Shown: positions 51,104 through 59,607 of the stretch, piece after piece
Numbering within the stretch: the first letter of the stretch is position 1
How the letters are laid out: each line of letters starts with the position of its first letter
Origin: Bianquea renquensis
GTDB taxonomy: Bacteria > Bacillota > Clostridia > Lachnospirales > Bianqueaceae
Direction of reading: 5' to 3'
DNA length: 64,000 nt
Assembly (NCBI RefSeq): GCF_014384895.1
Contig: NZ_JACRSQ010000007.1
Span: 1-64,000, forward strand
The notes under the pieces: generated by a model
Told to the model about the DNA's origin: nothing
The model's input: only the letters and a program-made list of their open reading frames with translations
The model's database searches: none
Made by a program: the position numbers and the translations under genes

Positions 51104-51454
51104 ATGCTGTTTATCGAATATCCCAAATGTTCCACTTGCCAGAGGGCAAAAAAGTGGCTGGAGCAGAATGAAATCCCATATACCGATCGCCATATTCAGG
51201 AGGAGAATCCCACCTATGAGGAACTCAGAGAGTGGCTTGACAAAAGTGGTTTGCCCCTGCGCAAATTCTTTAACACAAGTGGAATGCTCTATAAATCCAT
51301 GCAGTTGAAGGACAAGCTGCCGGGTATGTCCGAGGAGGAGCAGCTCCGCCTGCTGGCCAGCGATGGAATGCTCGTGAAGCGTCCCATCGCTGTGAAGGGG
51401 GATACGGTTTTGGTGGGGTTTACGAGTGACGAGTGGGAGAGGTTGAAAGGATGA
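51104..51454 (+). CDS. ArsC/Spx-family reductase-like protein
   Basis: This 116-residue thioredoxin-fold protein of the YffB/Spx-like arsenate reductase family has YPKCSTCQRAKKWLEQ (Cys9 and Cys12). A middle FFNTSGMLYKSMQLKDKLP follows, and near the end LVKRPIAV gives the cis-Pro motif. It may be a glutaredoxin-like reductase or a redox-sensing RNA-polymerase binder; the CxxC favours a redox role. The ATG is chosen with GAGAGG 7 bases upstream; the open frame extends back through the inverted repeat without support. Confidence 0.9.
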   Translation: MLFIEYPKCSTCQRAKKWLEQNEIPYTDRHIQEENPTYEELREWLDKSGLPLRKFFNTSGMLYKSMQLKDKLPGMSEEEQLRLLASDGMLVKRPIAVKGDTVLVGFTSDEWERLKG

Positions 51455-51490
51455 TCGACCTCGAGTGGCAATAGACCAAAGGGAGATTCT

Positions 51491-52474
51491 ATGAACATCT
51501 CGAACAAAATGATACATCCAGAAATAAGAACCATAGGGAAAATTATACGCTTTATAATACCGTATTTCAAGACATCCACGTTCAAGTTGAGTCGTCATAT
51601 AATAGGAGTTTTGAAGAAAAAAAGCTGCAAGGATATGTGCTATGAGCAGATTTATATACCAAGAAAGGAAAGACGTGTCACCGAAGATTTGTTGCGGATA
51701 TGTGTATATAGTCCCTTTGAGAGGAAAAAGAAAGCTACCGGTATTCTATGGATTCATGGAGGAGGATATGGCCTCGGAGTGCCAGAGCAAGATGAGGCTT
51801 TTATAAGAAGATTTGTTTTAACATACAACTGTGTTGTTGTTTCGCCAGATTATTGTCTTTCTACGATTGCGCCATATCCTGCGGCTTTGGAAGATTGTTA
51901 TACAGCACTTATGTGGTTGAAGGAAAATGCTGCTTTATATGATATATGTCCCAATCAGTTAATGGTAGGCGGGGATAGTGCCGGAGGTGGACTGACAGCA
52001 GCATTGACAATTTATGCACGAGATAAGCGAGAAGTTGCCATTGCCTTTCAAATGCCTCTTTACCCTATGTTGGATGACAGAATGATTACAAAATCGTCTC
52101 AAAACAATGATGCACCCGTATGGAATACGAAATCAAATGAAAACGCTTGGAAACTATACCTTGGTTCATTATACGGTACAGAAGATATTTCCCCCTATGC
52201 AGCCCCGGCGCGATTGACTGACTTTAGCAATCTTCCTCCTGCTGTTACGTATGTAGGAGATTTAGAGCCTTTCTATGATGAAACAGTGAATTATATGGAA
52301 CAACTAAAGGCGGCAGGCGTTTCAGCAAAATATAAAGTGTTTACAGGATGTTATCATGCTTTTGACATAATGGCGGGAAAATCAACCCCAGCAAAAGAGG
52401 CTGTGGAATTTTTAATGAAGAATTTTGAGTACGCACAAAATCACTACTTTAAAGAACAACCATTCATTGTATAA
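51491..52474 (+). CDS. Alpha/beta hydrolase of the HSL esterase group
   Basis: This 327-residue esterase/lipase has the oxyanion motif HGGG (from residue 89), the nucleophile elbow GDSAG with Ser163, Asp in YVGDLEPF and His in GCYHAFD. The first 45 residues are basic and partly hydrophobic and may tether it to the membrane. The coding sequence is clearly AT-richer than its neighbours and favours ATA and AGA codons, a sign of recent acquisition. It starts 36 bases after the ArsC-like gene with GGGAG. The natural ester is unknown. Confidence 0.88.
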   Translation: MNISNKMIHPEIRTIGKIIRFIIPYFKTSTFKLSRHIIGVLKKKSCKDMCYEQIYIPRKERRVTEDLLRICVYSPFERKKKATGILWIHGGGYGLGVPEQDEAFIRRFVLTYNCVVVSPDYCLSTIAPYPAALEDCYTALMWLKENAALYDICPNQLMVGGDSAGGGLTAALTIYARDKREVAIAFQMPLYPMLDDRMITKSSQNNDAPVWNTKSNENAWKLYLGSLYGTEDISPYAAPARLTDFSNLPPAVTYVGDLEPFYDETVNYMEQLKAAGVSAKYKVFTGCYHAFDIMAGKSTPAKEAVEFLMKNFEYAQNHYFKEQPFIV

Positions 52475-52515
52475 TGTGTATAAATATGCGCGGTTTTATT
52501 TATCGTATATGCCAC

Positions 52516-52544
52516 TTGCAATAGGAGTACATTCATGGTAGTAT
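52516..52544 (+). promoter_or_regulatory. Possible promoter of the small membrane gene
   Basis: TTGCAA (52516-52521), a 17-base spacer, TAGTAT (52539-52544). The remaining gap 52475-52687 is AT-rich and holds nothing else I can support. Confidence 0.35.
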
Positions 52545-52687
52545 CAGTATATATACATAAATAATACTTGATTCAGGGGGAAAACCCCATTTTATTTGTA
52601 TGAAATGTTGCATTCGGTGTGTAAGGGTTAGCATGAATTAAAATGAATTTTACTTGGTAACGATTTTACGAAAGGGAGGGGAAAAGT

Positions 52688-53101
52688 ATGCGAAAAGTCT
52701 GTCTTTGTATCAGCATCCTGATTCTCGTGGTAACCATCATCCTGTCCAATTATGTCTTCTTTGCCGCTCGCCATGTGGATTTTTTTCCTGTATATAACTC
52801 CTATTCATACTTTTATCAGAGCTTTCAATCTATTTTAGTTTTTCTCTTTTCCATTCTCTTTACCGTGGGTATACACGGCGAGATCAAGATCAAGCGAGCT
52901 GTCGGTATCACCCTGGGCGTTCTCTTCTTCTTGCTGTCCATCCACTCGCTAATAATCTACATCCCTCTTCTAAGTCGGGTGACGATTCCGGATATCGGAT
53001 ATCTCTATTATAACGATAAGTTTGGAAACCTAGAGCCAGTATTTGCCTATTTGGCAGGCCTCTTTATCGCAAGCTCCATTCAGAAGCAGACAAATAGCTA
53101 A
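52688..53101 (+). CDS. Hypothetical four-helix membrane protein
   Basis: The product has 137 residues, with four predicted transmembrane helices at about 5-26, 46-63, 72-92 and 115-131. It starts at an ATG after GGGAGGGG. I do not recognise a family, and the short loops contain no obvious catalytic residues. It is preceded by an AT-rich gap and ends near a bidirectional terminator. The adjacency to the AT-richer esterase may be accidental. Confidence 0.75.
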   Translation: MRKVCLCISILILVVTIILSNYVFFAARHVDFFPVYNSYSYFYQSFQSILVFLFSILFTVGIHGEIKIKRAVGITLGVLFFLLSIHSLIIYIPLLSRVTIPDIGYLYYNDKFGNLEPVFAYLAGLFIASSIQKQTNS

Positions 53102-53143
53102 CATTGTAGTAAACCGAATCGCAACAGCGGCAGATATGATATA

Positions 53144-53167
53144 TCCCCTTAGAGTAGACTAAGGGGA
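53144..53167. terminator. Bidirectional terminator hairpin
   Basis: A perfect 9-bp stem TCCCCTTAG/CTAAGGGGA with a 6-base loop separates the converging membrane-protein and DUF4097 genes. Confidence 0.75.
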
Positions 53168-53189
53168 CTATTTATTGAGTGCCGTCCAA

Positions 53190-54209
53190 CTAGTCCTGGA
53201 CAGTGCTGATGGTTCCGCTCCCAGACGTGGTTTTGATTGAAAAGTGATGGGTTCCATCACCATACATCAAGGTATTGTCCCTGCGAGTCCCATCCTCCGT
53301 CTTCAGCCGGCCACTGACGCTGGAAAAATCCACTTTCACGGAAGAAGACTTCGGTATGGTGAGCCGGATGCTTCCCGAGGTAGAGCTGAACCGGCCATTG
53401 CCCTTGACTGGGGAAGTATACTCGAGCTCAATGCGCCCCGAAGTCGTATCCGCCGCCATATCGGTCCACTGTCCCGTTCCCTCGATGGCACCACTGGTGC
53501 TGTGGAGTTCCATGGTATCCGCTTGGATTCGATTTAGAAATAGGCTTCCCGATGTGCTTTTCGCGTAAACGCTGTTGCACTGAAGGTTCTCCAGGCTTAT
53601 TTTGCCAGAACTGGCGGTGGCGGACACCTTGCCGGAGACTTGGCTGTTCGTCAACGCAATCTTACCAGATGTGGCGTGGAGTCGAGTTTCGGAGGCGGAG
53701 AGATCGTGTAGCTGAATTTTTCCGGATGTTGTTTGAAGATCCAGAGACTCTGTCACCATTTTACTGATAGACACCTTGCCCGAGGTGTTCCTTCCGCTGA
53801 TGGACAGTGAAAGTTCCGTCGGACAGTAGACCGTAACACGGCTGTCACCCCACCCTGCGAAGAGACTGAAAAGTCCCTGAAAGGCCGAGTCCTCCTGCCG
53901 CAGGCTAACCGTGTTGTGTCCTTCCAGAGAGGCAGAGAAGTCGATTCCCTGATTTTTGGGATAGATGGCCTCTACTTTAATGGTTTGGTCCGCCGTGGGT
54001 ATGATTTCAAGAGGTAAGTTTGTCAGGTGAAAGGTTAAGTTTGTGATGTCCTGAGAATCAAAGGTTTTTTCAAAAGTTGTCATGGTCGTTCCTTTCCGTG
54101 CAGCGTAGGACTGCACACCATAGATTCCAATTTCAAGCCCGACGCCGATGCCCGTTAAAATCGTCGCGCAGATAAAGATGACCAACATAATCTTAAGCCA
54201 GCGTTTCAT
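53190..54209 (-). CDS. DUF4097 surface protein
   Basis: This 339-residue protein has an N-terminal transmembrane anchor (about 6-30). The long beta-helix-like part is made of short repeats with a Ser/Thr-Gly-Lys theme, such as TTSGKIQLHDLS, ATSGKIALTNS, ASSGKISLENL and STSGSLFLNRI. This is the DUF4097 (LiaG-like) fold, exposed outside the membrane. It is the last gene of the second PadR operon and starts 28 bases after the HAAS gene with GGAGG. Such modules often accompany envelope-stress responses; the function here is inferred. Confidence 0.9.
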   Translation of the reverse strand: MKRWLKIMLVIFICATILTGIGVGLEIGIYGVQSYAARKGTTMTTFEKTFDSQDITNLTFHLTNLPLEIIPTADQTIKVEAIYPKNQGIDFSASLEGHNTVSLRQEDSAFQGLFSLFAGWGDSRVTVYCPTELSLSISGRNTSGKVSISKMVTESLDLQTTSGKIQLHDLSASETRLHATSGKIALTNSQVSGKVSATASSGKISLENLQCNSVYAKSTSGSLFLNRIQADTMELHSTSGAIEGTGQWTDMAADTTSGRIELEYTSPVKGNGRFSSTSGSIRLTIPKSSSVKVDFSSVSGRLKTEDGTRRDNTLMYGDGTHHFSIKTTSGSGTISTVQD

Positions 54210-54237
54210 ATTGAACCTCCATTCTGTGATCGGTATG

Positions 54238-54984
54238 TCATCCCATAGCTTTGCAATTCCAGTGAAGATAGCGGGCCGTCAGCTTGTAGAAGCCTTTATT
54301 GAGCAAGGTAATGGCATAAAAGAGCAGAATTCCTCCGCTGATCAGCGCAATCCCAGCCATAATGGCGTTAAAGTAAGACAATGGCGTATATAATGTAATC
54401 CAGTCGAACACCATCATTGGCGCGATGATTCCGGCGGCGATACAGAGGATTCCTGATAGGATCAGGGCAATCGCTACAAACCACATACTAAAGAGTACAG
54501 CTGCCACCCCGATCCAGGGCCCCAGGACGACAACCAGATTGAAAAATGCTAGAACACAGAACATAACAAGCTGTCGAAGACATCCGCCTGACCTTGAACC
54601 ATTGGCCGAGGAAGCTGTCCTGATTGGAGGGGGCGGGGGCGGCGGCCCTTGGTTTGTAAAGGGAGGCGGTCCCTGCCGTGGAGTCTGACCAGAGATGAGG
54701 GGAGGCGTGGACGGACGGGGTTGCGCGGTTAAGGGCGGCGTCTCAGAGGGTTCTGTCACATCCGCGCCAGACTGGACCGCCTCCTGGCGCAATTGTTCCC
54801 CAATTATTTTCGGATCACCTAAGCGAACGCAAATTTCATCTTCTGATTCCCCATTTAAGATCCCTGCATCGAAATGTTCCTCAAAATCTGATAAGACTTC
54901 CCGGATGTATTCTGAGGGCAGCCCAGCTAACGATTTTTGCATTTCGCTCATGAACCATGCTTTTGTATGTGGAGTATCACACAT
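54238..54984 (-). CDS. DUF1700/HAAS-domain membrane protein
   Basis: The product has 248 residues. The N-terminal 85 residues are a DUF1700-type helical module (LAGLPSEYIREVLSDFEEHF, GESEDEICVRLGDPKIIGEQ). A proline-rich low-complexity linker (about 90-125, with a run of Pro) and then about four transmembrane helices follow. The ATG overlaps the padR stop by 8 bases and GGAGGGAG precedes it, so translation is coupled. It links the PadR regulator to the DUF4097 protein, a gene trio seen widely in Bacillota. Confidence 0.88.
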   Translation of the reverse strand: MCDTPHTKAWFMSEMQKSLAGLPSEYIREVLSDFEEHFDAGILNGESEDEICVRLGDPKIIGEQLRQEAVQSGADVTEPSETPPLTAQPRPSTPPLISGQTPRQGPPPFTNQGPPPPPPPIRTASSANGSRSGGCLRQLVMFCVLAFFNLVVVLGPWIGVAAVLFSMWFVAIALILSGILCIAAGIIAPMMVFDWITLYTPLSYFNAIMAGIALISGGILLFYAITLLNKGFYKLTARYLHWNCKAMG

Positions 54985-55306
54985 GGGGATCTCCCTCCTT
55001 TACGATTAAATTCACACCTGTCACAAACGCATCCCATTCCTCTACGAGCGCGGCCTTCATGCGAATGCCTTCCTCCGTGATTTGATAATATTTTCGAGGA
55101 GGCCCCTCCGATGATTCTTTCAGGTACGTGGTCAGCAGACCATCATTTTTGAGCCTGCGCAGAAGAGGGTAGATGGTCCCCTCGGTGATATCCACCTGAT
55201 GCGAGATTTTGCTGACTAATTCATACCCGTAACAATCCTGCCGGTGAAGGACCGCTAGTACACAAAGTTCTAAGGCGCCCTTTTTCAATTGTGTATTCAC
55301 TGACAC
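54977..55306 (-). CDS. PadR-family transcriptional regulator
   Basis: This 109-residue PadR protein has LCVLAVLHRQDCYGYELVSKI, EGTIYPLLRRLKNDGLL and GPPRKYYQITEEG, the classic winged helix, and a C-terminal dimer helix. It is paralogous to the PadR at 35005-35349. It likely represses its own operon; direct repeats TACTGTG flank its -35 region. Confidence 0.94.
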   Translation of the reverse strand: MSVNTQLKKGALELCVLAVLHRQDCYGYELVSKISHQVDITEGTIYPLLRRLKNDGLLTTYLKESSEGPPRKYYQITEEGIRMKAALVEEWDAFVTGVNLIVKEGDPHV

Positions 55307-55366
55307 CCTCCTTCCGTTCTTTGTTTCAGTGAGACAGGAACAGCTGGCAACTGGTTACTAAAGAAT

Positions 55367-55404
55367 AGTATATCACACATTACTGTGCAATGCAAGGTAC
55401 TGTG
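55367..55404 (-). promoter_or_regulatory. Promoter and probable operator of the second PadR operon
   Basis: On the minus strand: TTGCAT (55395-55390), a 17-base spacer, TATACT (55372-55367). CACAGTA occurs twice, at 55404-55398 and 55387-55381, a likely repressor site. Confidence 0.7.
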
Positions 55405-55431
55405 AAAAATATTTCTGCGGAGATTGGTATG

Positions 55432-55464
55432 ATTGTAAACTTAACAAAAAATATAGTTGACAAT
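55432..55464. promoter_or_regulatory. BirA-type biotin operator
   Basis: ATTGTAAAC-N15-GTTGACAAT is a near-perfect palindrome with the arm and spacer pattern of bacterial BirA boxes (TTGTnAAC, 15 bases, GTTnACAA). It overlaps the -35 of the biotin promoter, so biotinyl-AMP-bound BirA would repress the operon. Confidence 0.9.
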
Positions 55465-55485
55465 CGTTGCCGTTATCCTTATAAT
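55457..55485 (+). promoter_or_regulatory. Promoter of the biotin operon
   Basis: Consensus TTGACA (55457-55462), a 17-base spacer, consensus TATAAT (55480-55485). Confidence 0.92.
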
Positions 55486-55531
55486 GAAATCAGAAATTTT
55501 GCTCTGATCCATGGTGAAAGGACGTGCCCCC

Positions 55532-57451
55532 ATGTCACTCTATAGCATAAAAATGCGCGCAAGCACAAACCAAACTCATATCTCTGGGGCGGAAAAGATT
55601 ATCCCCTATGATCAAATCGGCCCATTTGTAAATCAGCTTGTGCAGCGGGGGATGCATCATCCCAAGGGAAATCCGGATTCCTTGAATCTCAAAATCGAAA
55701 CGATCGATGAGCGCGATATTCTATATATAGAGGCTCTTCCCGTCCGGACAATCGAGGTCGGCAGCTGCCGGGACGGGATAGAGGAAATCCGGAAATTTCT
55801 CCTCTCACTGGGCCTTGCGCATCCTGACAATATACTACGGTTTCTGTCAGAAACGTATGCCATGCGCGGGGCTATATTGCTGGATGTGGATACCCTGGAA
55901 CGGCTTGAACCTGACGGAAAACGTGGGGTTCGCGCCACGTATATGGACGCGGACAGGACCTCGGGAGGTCCATCCGGTAACGGAAAAGATCATTATGCGG
56001 AGGCAATTGTGCTGGCAACAAAAGTTGCACATGCTCCCAATCTCATCGGTGAAATTTGTATTTCCGATGATCCCGATTATGTCACAGGATACGTGGCATC
56101 AAAGACCACAGGGTATACCCGGATTACCAAAATGAAAGAATTGGGCAGCGAAAACGGTGGGAGAATCTTTCTATATCGGGGCCGCAGAGAGGATGTAGCA
56201 AAAACCATATCTTTTTTAGAGAAACAGCCAGTTATTGTCCGAAACATACAACCTCTGGAGGTTCCCACACACGCCATCGATAAATTTTCCTTTATCGATG
56301 CGGCGCTACAGGAAATGCAGGAGGCTCATCTATACAGAAGCCTGAAAACAGTCCAGTCCGCGCAGTCGTCAACTGTACAATCCCACGGCCGAGAGATGAT
56401 CATGATGGCTTCGAACAGTTATCTTGATATGTCGAGGGTGGAGGAGGTGAGAGACTATGCCGCGTATGCTCTCAAAAAATATGGCACTGGCTCGGGAGGT
56501 TCACGCCTCACAACAGGCAATACCATTCTGCACGAAATGCTTGAAAACAAAATTGCAGAGTTTAAGCATACGGAGGCTGCATTGGTCTTCAATACAGGGT
56601 ATGTTGCCAATCTTGCCACAATCTCAGCACTGATGGAGAAACCGGATATCATTTTCAGCGATGAACTCAACCATGCAAGTATTATCGACGGTTGCCGCCT
56701 CAGTGGAGCGAAGACCGTTATATACAGACATAATGACATGAGAGATCTGGAAGAAAAGATTTTGGCCAATCCATGCCATAAAGGGCTTATTGTCAGCGAT
56801 GCTGTTTTCAGCATGGATGGCGATATTGTCAACCTTCCACAATTGGTTCAGATTGCGGACCGGTATCATCTGCTCTCCATGGTTGACGAGGCGCACGCAA
56901 CGGGGGTTATCGGCAAGACAGGCGGAGGCATTGTAGAGCATTATCACAATACATACAGACCGGACATTGTGATGGGGACTCTCAGCAAAGCCATAGGCAG
57001 TGAAGGTGGTTTTGTCTGTGGACGCAAAAATCTTATTGACTATCTCAGAAATAAAGCAAGGGGCTTTATCTTTTCGACCTCCCTGTCTCCTGTCACGATG
57101 GCCGCCTCTTACAAAGCCTTGGAGTTCATTGAAAAAAATCCCCAGCGTGTCACGGACCTTCAAAATAATGTTCAATTTTTCTGTGATTGCCTGCGGCAAA
57201 GAGGACTCCCTGTTTCTTCTGATACCGGCATTATCCCCATTATCATCGGAGATGAAGAAAAGGCTCTCCAGGTGTCACAGGAGCTTTTTAATAGGGGGTA
57301 TTATATATCGGCAATCCGATATCCGACTGTAAAAAGAGGCAGTGCAAGGCTCAGAATTGCCCTTATGGCCACCCATACACAGGACCAATTGCAAAGGGCA
57401 GCGAGTGCGATTGTTCAAATCTTAAAGGAAAAGGAAGTTTTGCCATGGTGA
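55532..57451 (+). CDS. bioWF: BioW-BioF fusion: 6-carboxyhexanoate--CoA ligase / 8-amino-7-oxononanoate synthase
   Basis: This 639-residue protein fuses two normally separate enzymes. Residues 1-240 are BioW (MSLYSIKMRAST, then RGVRATYMDADR, FLYRGRREDVA), which activates pimelate to pimeloyl-CoA. Residues about 250-639 are BioF, a PLP enzyme with MMASNSYLDMS, GTGSGGSRLTTGN, SMVDEAHATGV and the PLP lysine near 486 in GTLSKAIGSEGG, which condenses pimeloyl-CoA with alanine. The ATG at 55532 follows AAAGGACG. The fusion would channel pimeloyl-CoA directly. It overlaps bioB by 7 bases. Confidence 0.92.
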   Translation: MSLYSIKMRASTNQTHISGAEKIIPYDQIGPFVNQLVQRGMHHPKGNPDSLNLKIETIDERDILYIEALPVRTIEVGSCRDGIEEIRKFLLSLGLAHPDNILRFLSETYAMRGAILLDVDTLERLEPDGKRGVRATYMDADRTSGGPSGNGKDHYAEAIVLATKVAHAPNLIGEICISDDPDYVTGYVASKTTGYTRITKMKELGSENGGRIFLYRGRREDVAKTISFLEKQPVIVRNIQPLEVPTHAIDKFSFIDAALQEMQEAHLYRSLKTVQSAQSSTVQSHGREMIMMASNSYLDMSRVEEVRDYAAYALKKYGTGSGGSRLTTGNTILHEMLENKIAEFKHTEAALVFNTGYVANLATISALMEKPDIIFSDELNHASIIDGCRLSGAKTVIYRHNDMRDLEEKILANPCHKGLIVSDAVFSMDGDIVNLPQLVQIADRYHLLSMVDEAHATGVIGKTGGGIVEHYHNTYRPDIVMGTLSKAIGSEGGFVCGRKNLIDYLRNKARGFIFSTSLSPVTMAASYKALEFIEKNPQRVTDLQNNVQFFCDCLRQRGLPVSSDTGIIPIIIGDEEKALQVSQELFNRGYYISAIRYPTVKRGSARLRIALMATHTQDQLQRAASAIVQILKEKEVLPW

Positions 57452-58410
57452 CCACACTGAAGAACAAAGTTTTACAGGGACAACTGCCGGTGAAAGAAGA
57501 GCTGCTCTCCCTGTGTGATGCTCCTCTGGAAGAGCTCTGCGCAGCTGCCGACGAAATCAGAGACTATTTCTGTTCCAATACATTTGATTTATGTACCATT
57601 ATAAACGGCAAGAGCGGCCGATGCACCGAAGACTGTAAGTATTGTGCCCAGTCGGCATTCTATCACACCTGTATTGAAGAGTATCCACTCAAAAGCCAGG
57701 AGGAGATTTTGTCCCTTGCAAAGTACAATGAGGCGAGAGGAGTACTCCGATATTCCATAGTAACGTCAGGTCGGTGCTTGAATGACCACGAGATTGATCA
57801 GGTGTGCGATGCTATACGAGTCATCAAGAGGGAGACCCGTTTGGAAGTGTGTGTCTCGTTAGGACTCCTCAGCAAAGATCAGTATCGAGAGCTAAAAAAT
57901 GCCGGTGTTACGAGAGTTCACAATAATCTGGAGACCTCGCGAAAAAATTTCCCTACGATTTGCACCACCCACACCTATGATGATAAAATCGCGGCTATAA
58001 AAGCCGCCATGGAGGCGGGACTGGATGTGTGCAGCGGCGGTATTATGGGACTGGGGGAAACCATGGAGGATCGAATTGACATGGTCCTTGCCATACGGGA
58101 GCTTGGGATTGCGTCCATTCCAGTCAATCTGCTCAATGCCATTCCGGGAACCCCCTGCGAAAATAGCAGAAGGATCACACAGGATGAAATGAGACGGATT
58201 GTTGCGATTTTCAGGTTTGCCGTGCCCCATGCATCCATCCGGCTTGCAGGGGGAAGAGGGCTGCTTGCGGACCGGGGAGAAAAATGCTTCAAGTCAGGTG
58301 CCAATGCAGCTATTTCCGGCGATATGCTCACAACTTCTGGCATCTCCATCGAGAACGACATGAAAATCCTCGCAAAACTTGGATATAAGGTGGAAGTAAA
58401 GAATGGGTAA
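57445..58410 (+). CDS. bioB: Biotin synthase
   Basis: This 321-residue radical-SAM enzyme inserts sulfur into dethiobiotin. The [4Fe-4S] motif is CTEDCKYC with Cys60, 64 and 67. The 2Fe-2S ligands are in VTSGRCLND and VCVSLG, with a further Cys in GLDVCSGGIMGLGE and the unusual Arg ligand in SIRLAGGR. Its start overlaps bioWF, and its stop overlaps bioD by 8 bases, so translation is coupled through the operon. Confidence 0.96.
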   Translation: MVTTLKNKVLQGQLPVKEELLSLCDAPLEELCAAADEIRDYFCSNTFDLCTIINGKSGRCTEDCKYCAQSAFYHTCIEEYPLKSQEEILSLAKYNEARGVLRYSIVTSGRCLNDHEIDQVCDAIRVIKRETRLEVCVSLGLLSKDQYRELKNAGVTRVHNNLETSRKNFPTICTTHTYDDKIAAIKAAMEAGLDVCSGGIMGLGETMEDRIDMVLAIRELGIASIPVNLLNAIPGTPCENSRRITQDEMRRIVAIFRFAVPHASIRLAGGRGLLADRGEKCFKSGANAAISGDMLTTSGISIENDMKILAKLGYKVEVKNG

Positions 58411-59083
58411 GGGATTATTCATAACAGGCACCAATACCGATGTAGGAAAAACCTATGTCACAGCATTGATTGTAAAAAAACTGCGGGAGAACAATCGGAA
58501 CGCAGGATATTTTAAAGCCGCGGTCAGCGGGAATATACGGACAGAGAAAGGGCTCATCCCCGGTGATGCTGAATATGTGGACCGCGTCGCACAGATTGGT
58601 GGAGATGTAGGGGAGATGGTTCCCTATATATATGAAAATGCTTATTCCCCGCACCTGGCCGCACAGATTGAGGGGAATCCGGTGGAAATGTCCGTTATCC
58701 GCCAAAGGTATAATGCCATAGCGCAAAAGTATGACTACGTCACCATGGAGGGAAGCGGAGGGATCATCTGCCCTATCCGATATGACGGCAAAAAGATTAT
58801 GCTAGACCATATGGTAAAAGAGCTTGGGCTGGGAACACTTGTCATTGCAGAGGCAGGGCTGGGAACGATCAATGCGGTATATCTGACCGTGCATTACATG
58901 AAAAGTCAGCAGATCAAAGTCCAGGGGATCATCGTAAACCATTTTCATGATGGCGATATCATCGAACAGGACAACAGGAAAATGATTGAGATCCTGACAG
59001 GGGTCCCAGTGGTAGCAGTGGTCCATGATGGGGACAAAGACCTGGATATAGACGTGGAAAGGTTGGAAGAATTCTATGGCTGA
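58403..59083 (+). CDS. bioD: Dethiobiotin synthetase
   Basis: This 226-residue ATP-dependent carboxylase closes the ureido ring using CO2. The P-loop GTNTDVGKT is at 9-17. VTMEGSGGIICPI and VIVNHFHDGD correspond to the nucleotide and diamine-binding segments. It overlaps both bioB and the following membrane protein gene by 8 bases. Confidence 0.95.
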   Translation: MGKGLFITGTNTDVGKTYVTALIVKKLRENNRNAGYFKAAVSGNIRTEKGLIPGDAEYVDRVAQIGGDVGEMVPYIYENAYSPHLAAQIEGNPVEMSVIRQRYNAIAQKYDYVTMEGSGGIICPIRYDGKKIMLDHMVKELGLGTLVIAEAGLGTINAVYLTVHYMKSQQIKVQGIIVNHFHDGDIIEQDNRKMIEILTGVPVVAVVHDGDKDLDIDVERLEEFYG

Positions 59084-59606
59084 TGGCAAACCCTATACGG
59101 TTAAAGCAATTGCAACGGATGGTATCATGTCTGTCCTACTACTTGTCACGGGAATACTGAGGCTCCCATCCCTTATACCAGGCGCCGAATTTCAGCTTTC
59201 TGCGCCCTTTGCCGTCTCCATAGCAAAAAATCATGGATTTAAACGATATCTTATCATTGGCATTGTCGCAAGCACATGTGGTTTTTTGCTTGGGTTACAA
59301 AATATATTCAACATTACCATCGCCATGATCTATAGAATCGTAGCCGGTTCCATCGTCTCGATCTGGAAGAACAGTAAAATTGCGCTGGTGGTCAGTGGCC
59401 CCTGTGGGACCTTTGTATCAAGGATTGTCCTTGCATTTTTGCTCCACACCGATATGTGGCTTTTGATACTATATGCCCTGCCCGGTATGATATTTACCGC
59501 CATCGCGGCGCCGCTTGTCACAGAATTTGAAAAGAGGATCCTAGGTTGCATCGGCCTATATCCGCTGCAATCCTCCGCGAAAAAACGCTCCGGAATGGAG
59601 GACTGA
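59076..59606 (+). CDS. Membrane protein of the biotin operon (possible ECF S-component)
   Basis: This 176-residue hydrophobic protein has about five helices (near 11-29, 60-76, 85-103, 107-125 and 132-150). FQLSAPFAVSIAKNHGFKRYL and YALPGMIFTAIAAP resemble the substrate-binding (S) components of energy-coupling-factor vitamin transporters in size and layout. It does not show the BioY signature as I know it. It starts within the end of bioD and lies 1 base before bioA, so it is locked into the operon. Candidate cargoes are pimelate, biotin or a precursor. The function is inferred from context. Confidence 0.75.
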   Translation: MADGKPYTVKAIATDGIMSVLLLVTGILRLPSLIPGAEFQLSAPFAVSIAKNHGFKRYLIIGIVASTCGFLLGLQNIFNITIAMIYRIVAGSIVSIWKNSKIALVVSGPCGTFVSRIVLAFLLHTDMWLLILYALPGMIFTAIAAPLVTEFEKRILGCIGLYPLQSSAKKRSGMED

Positions 59607-59607
59607 A

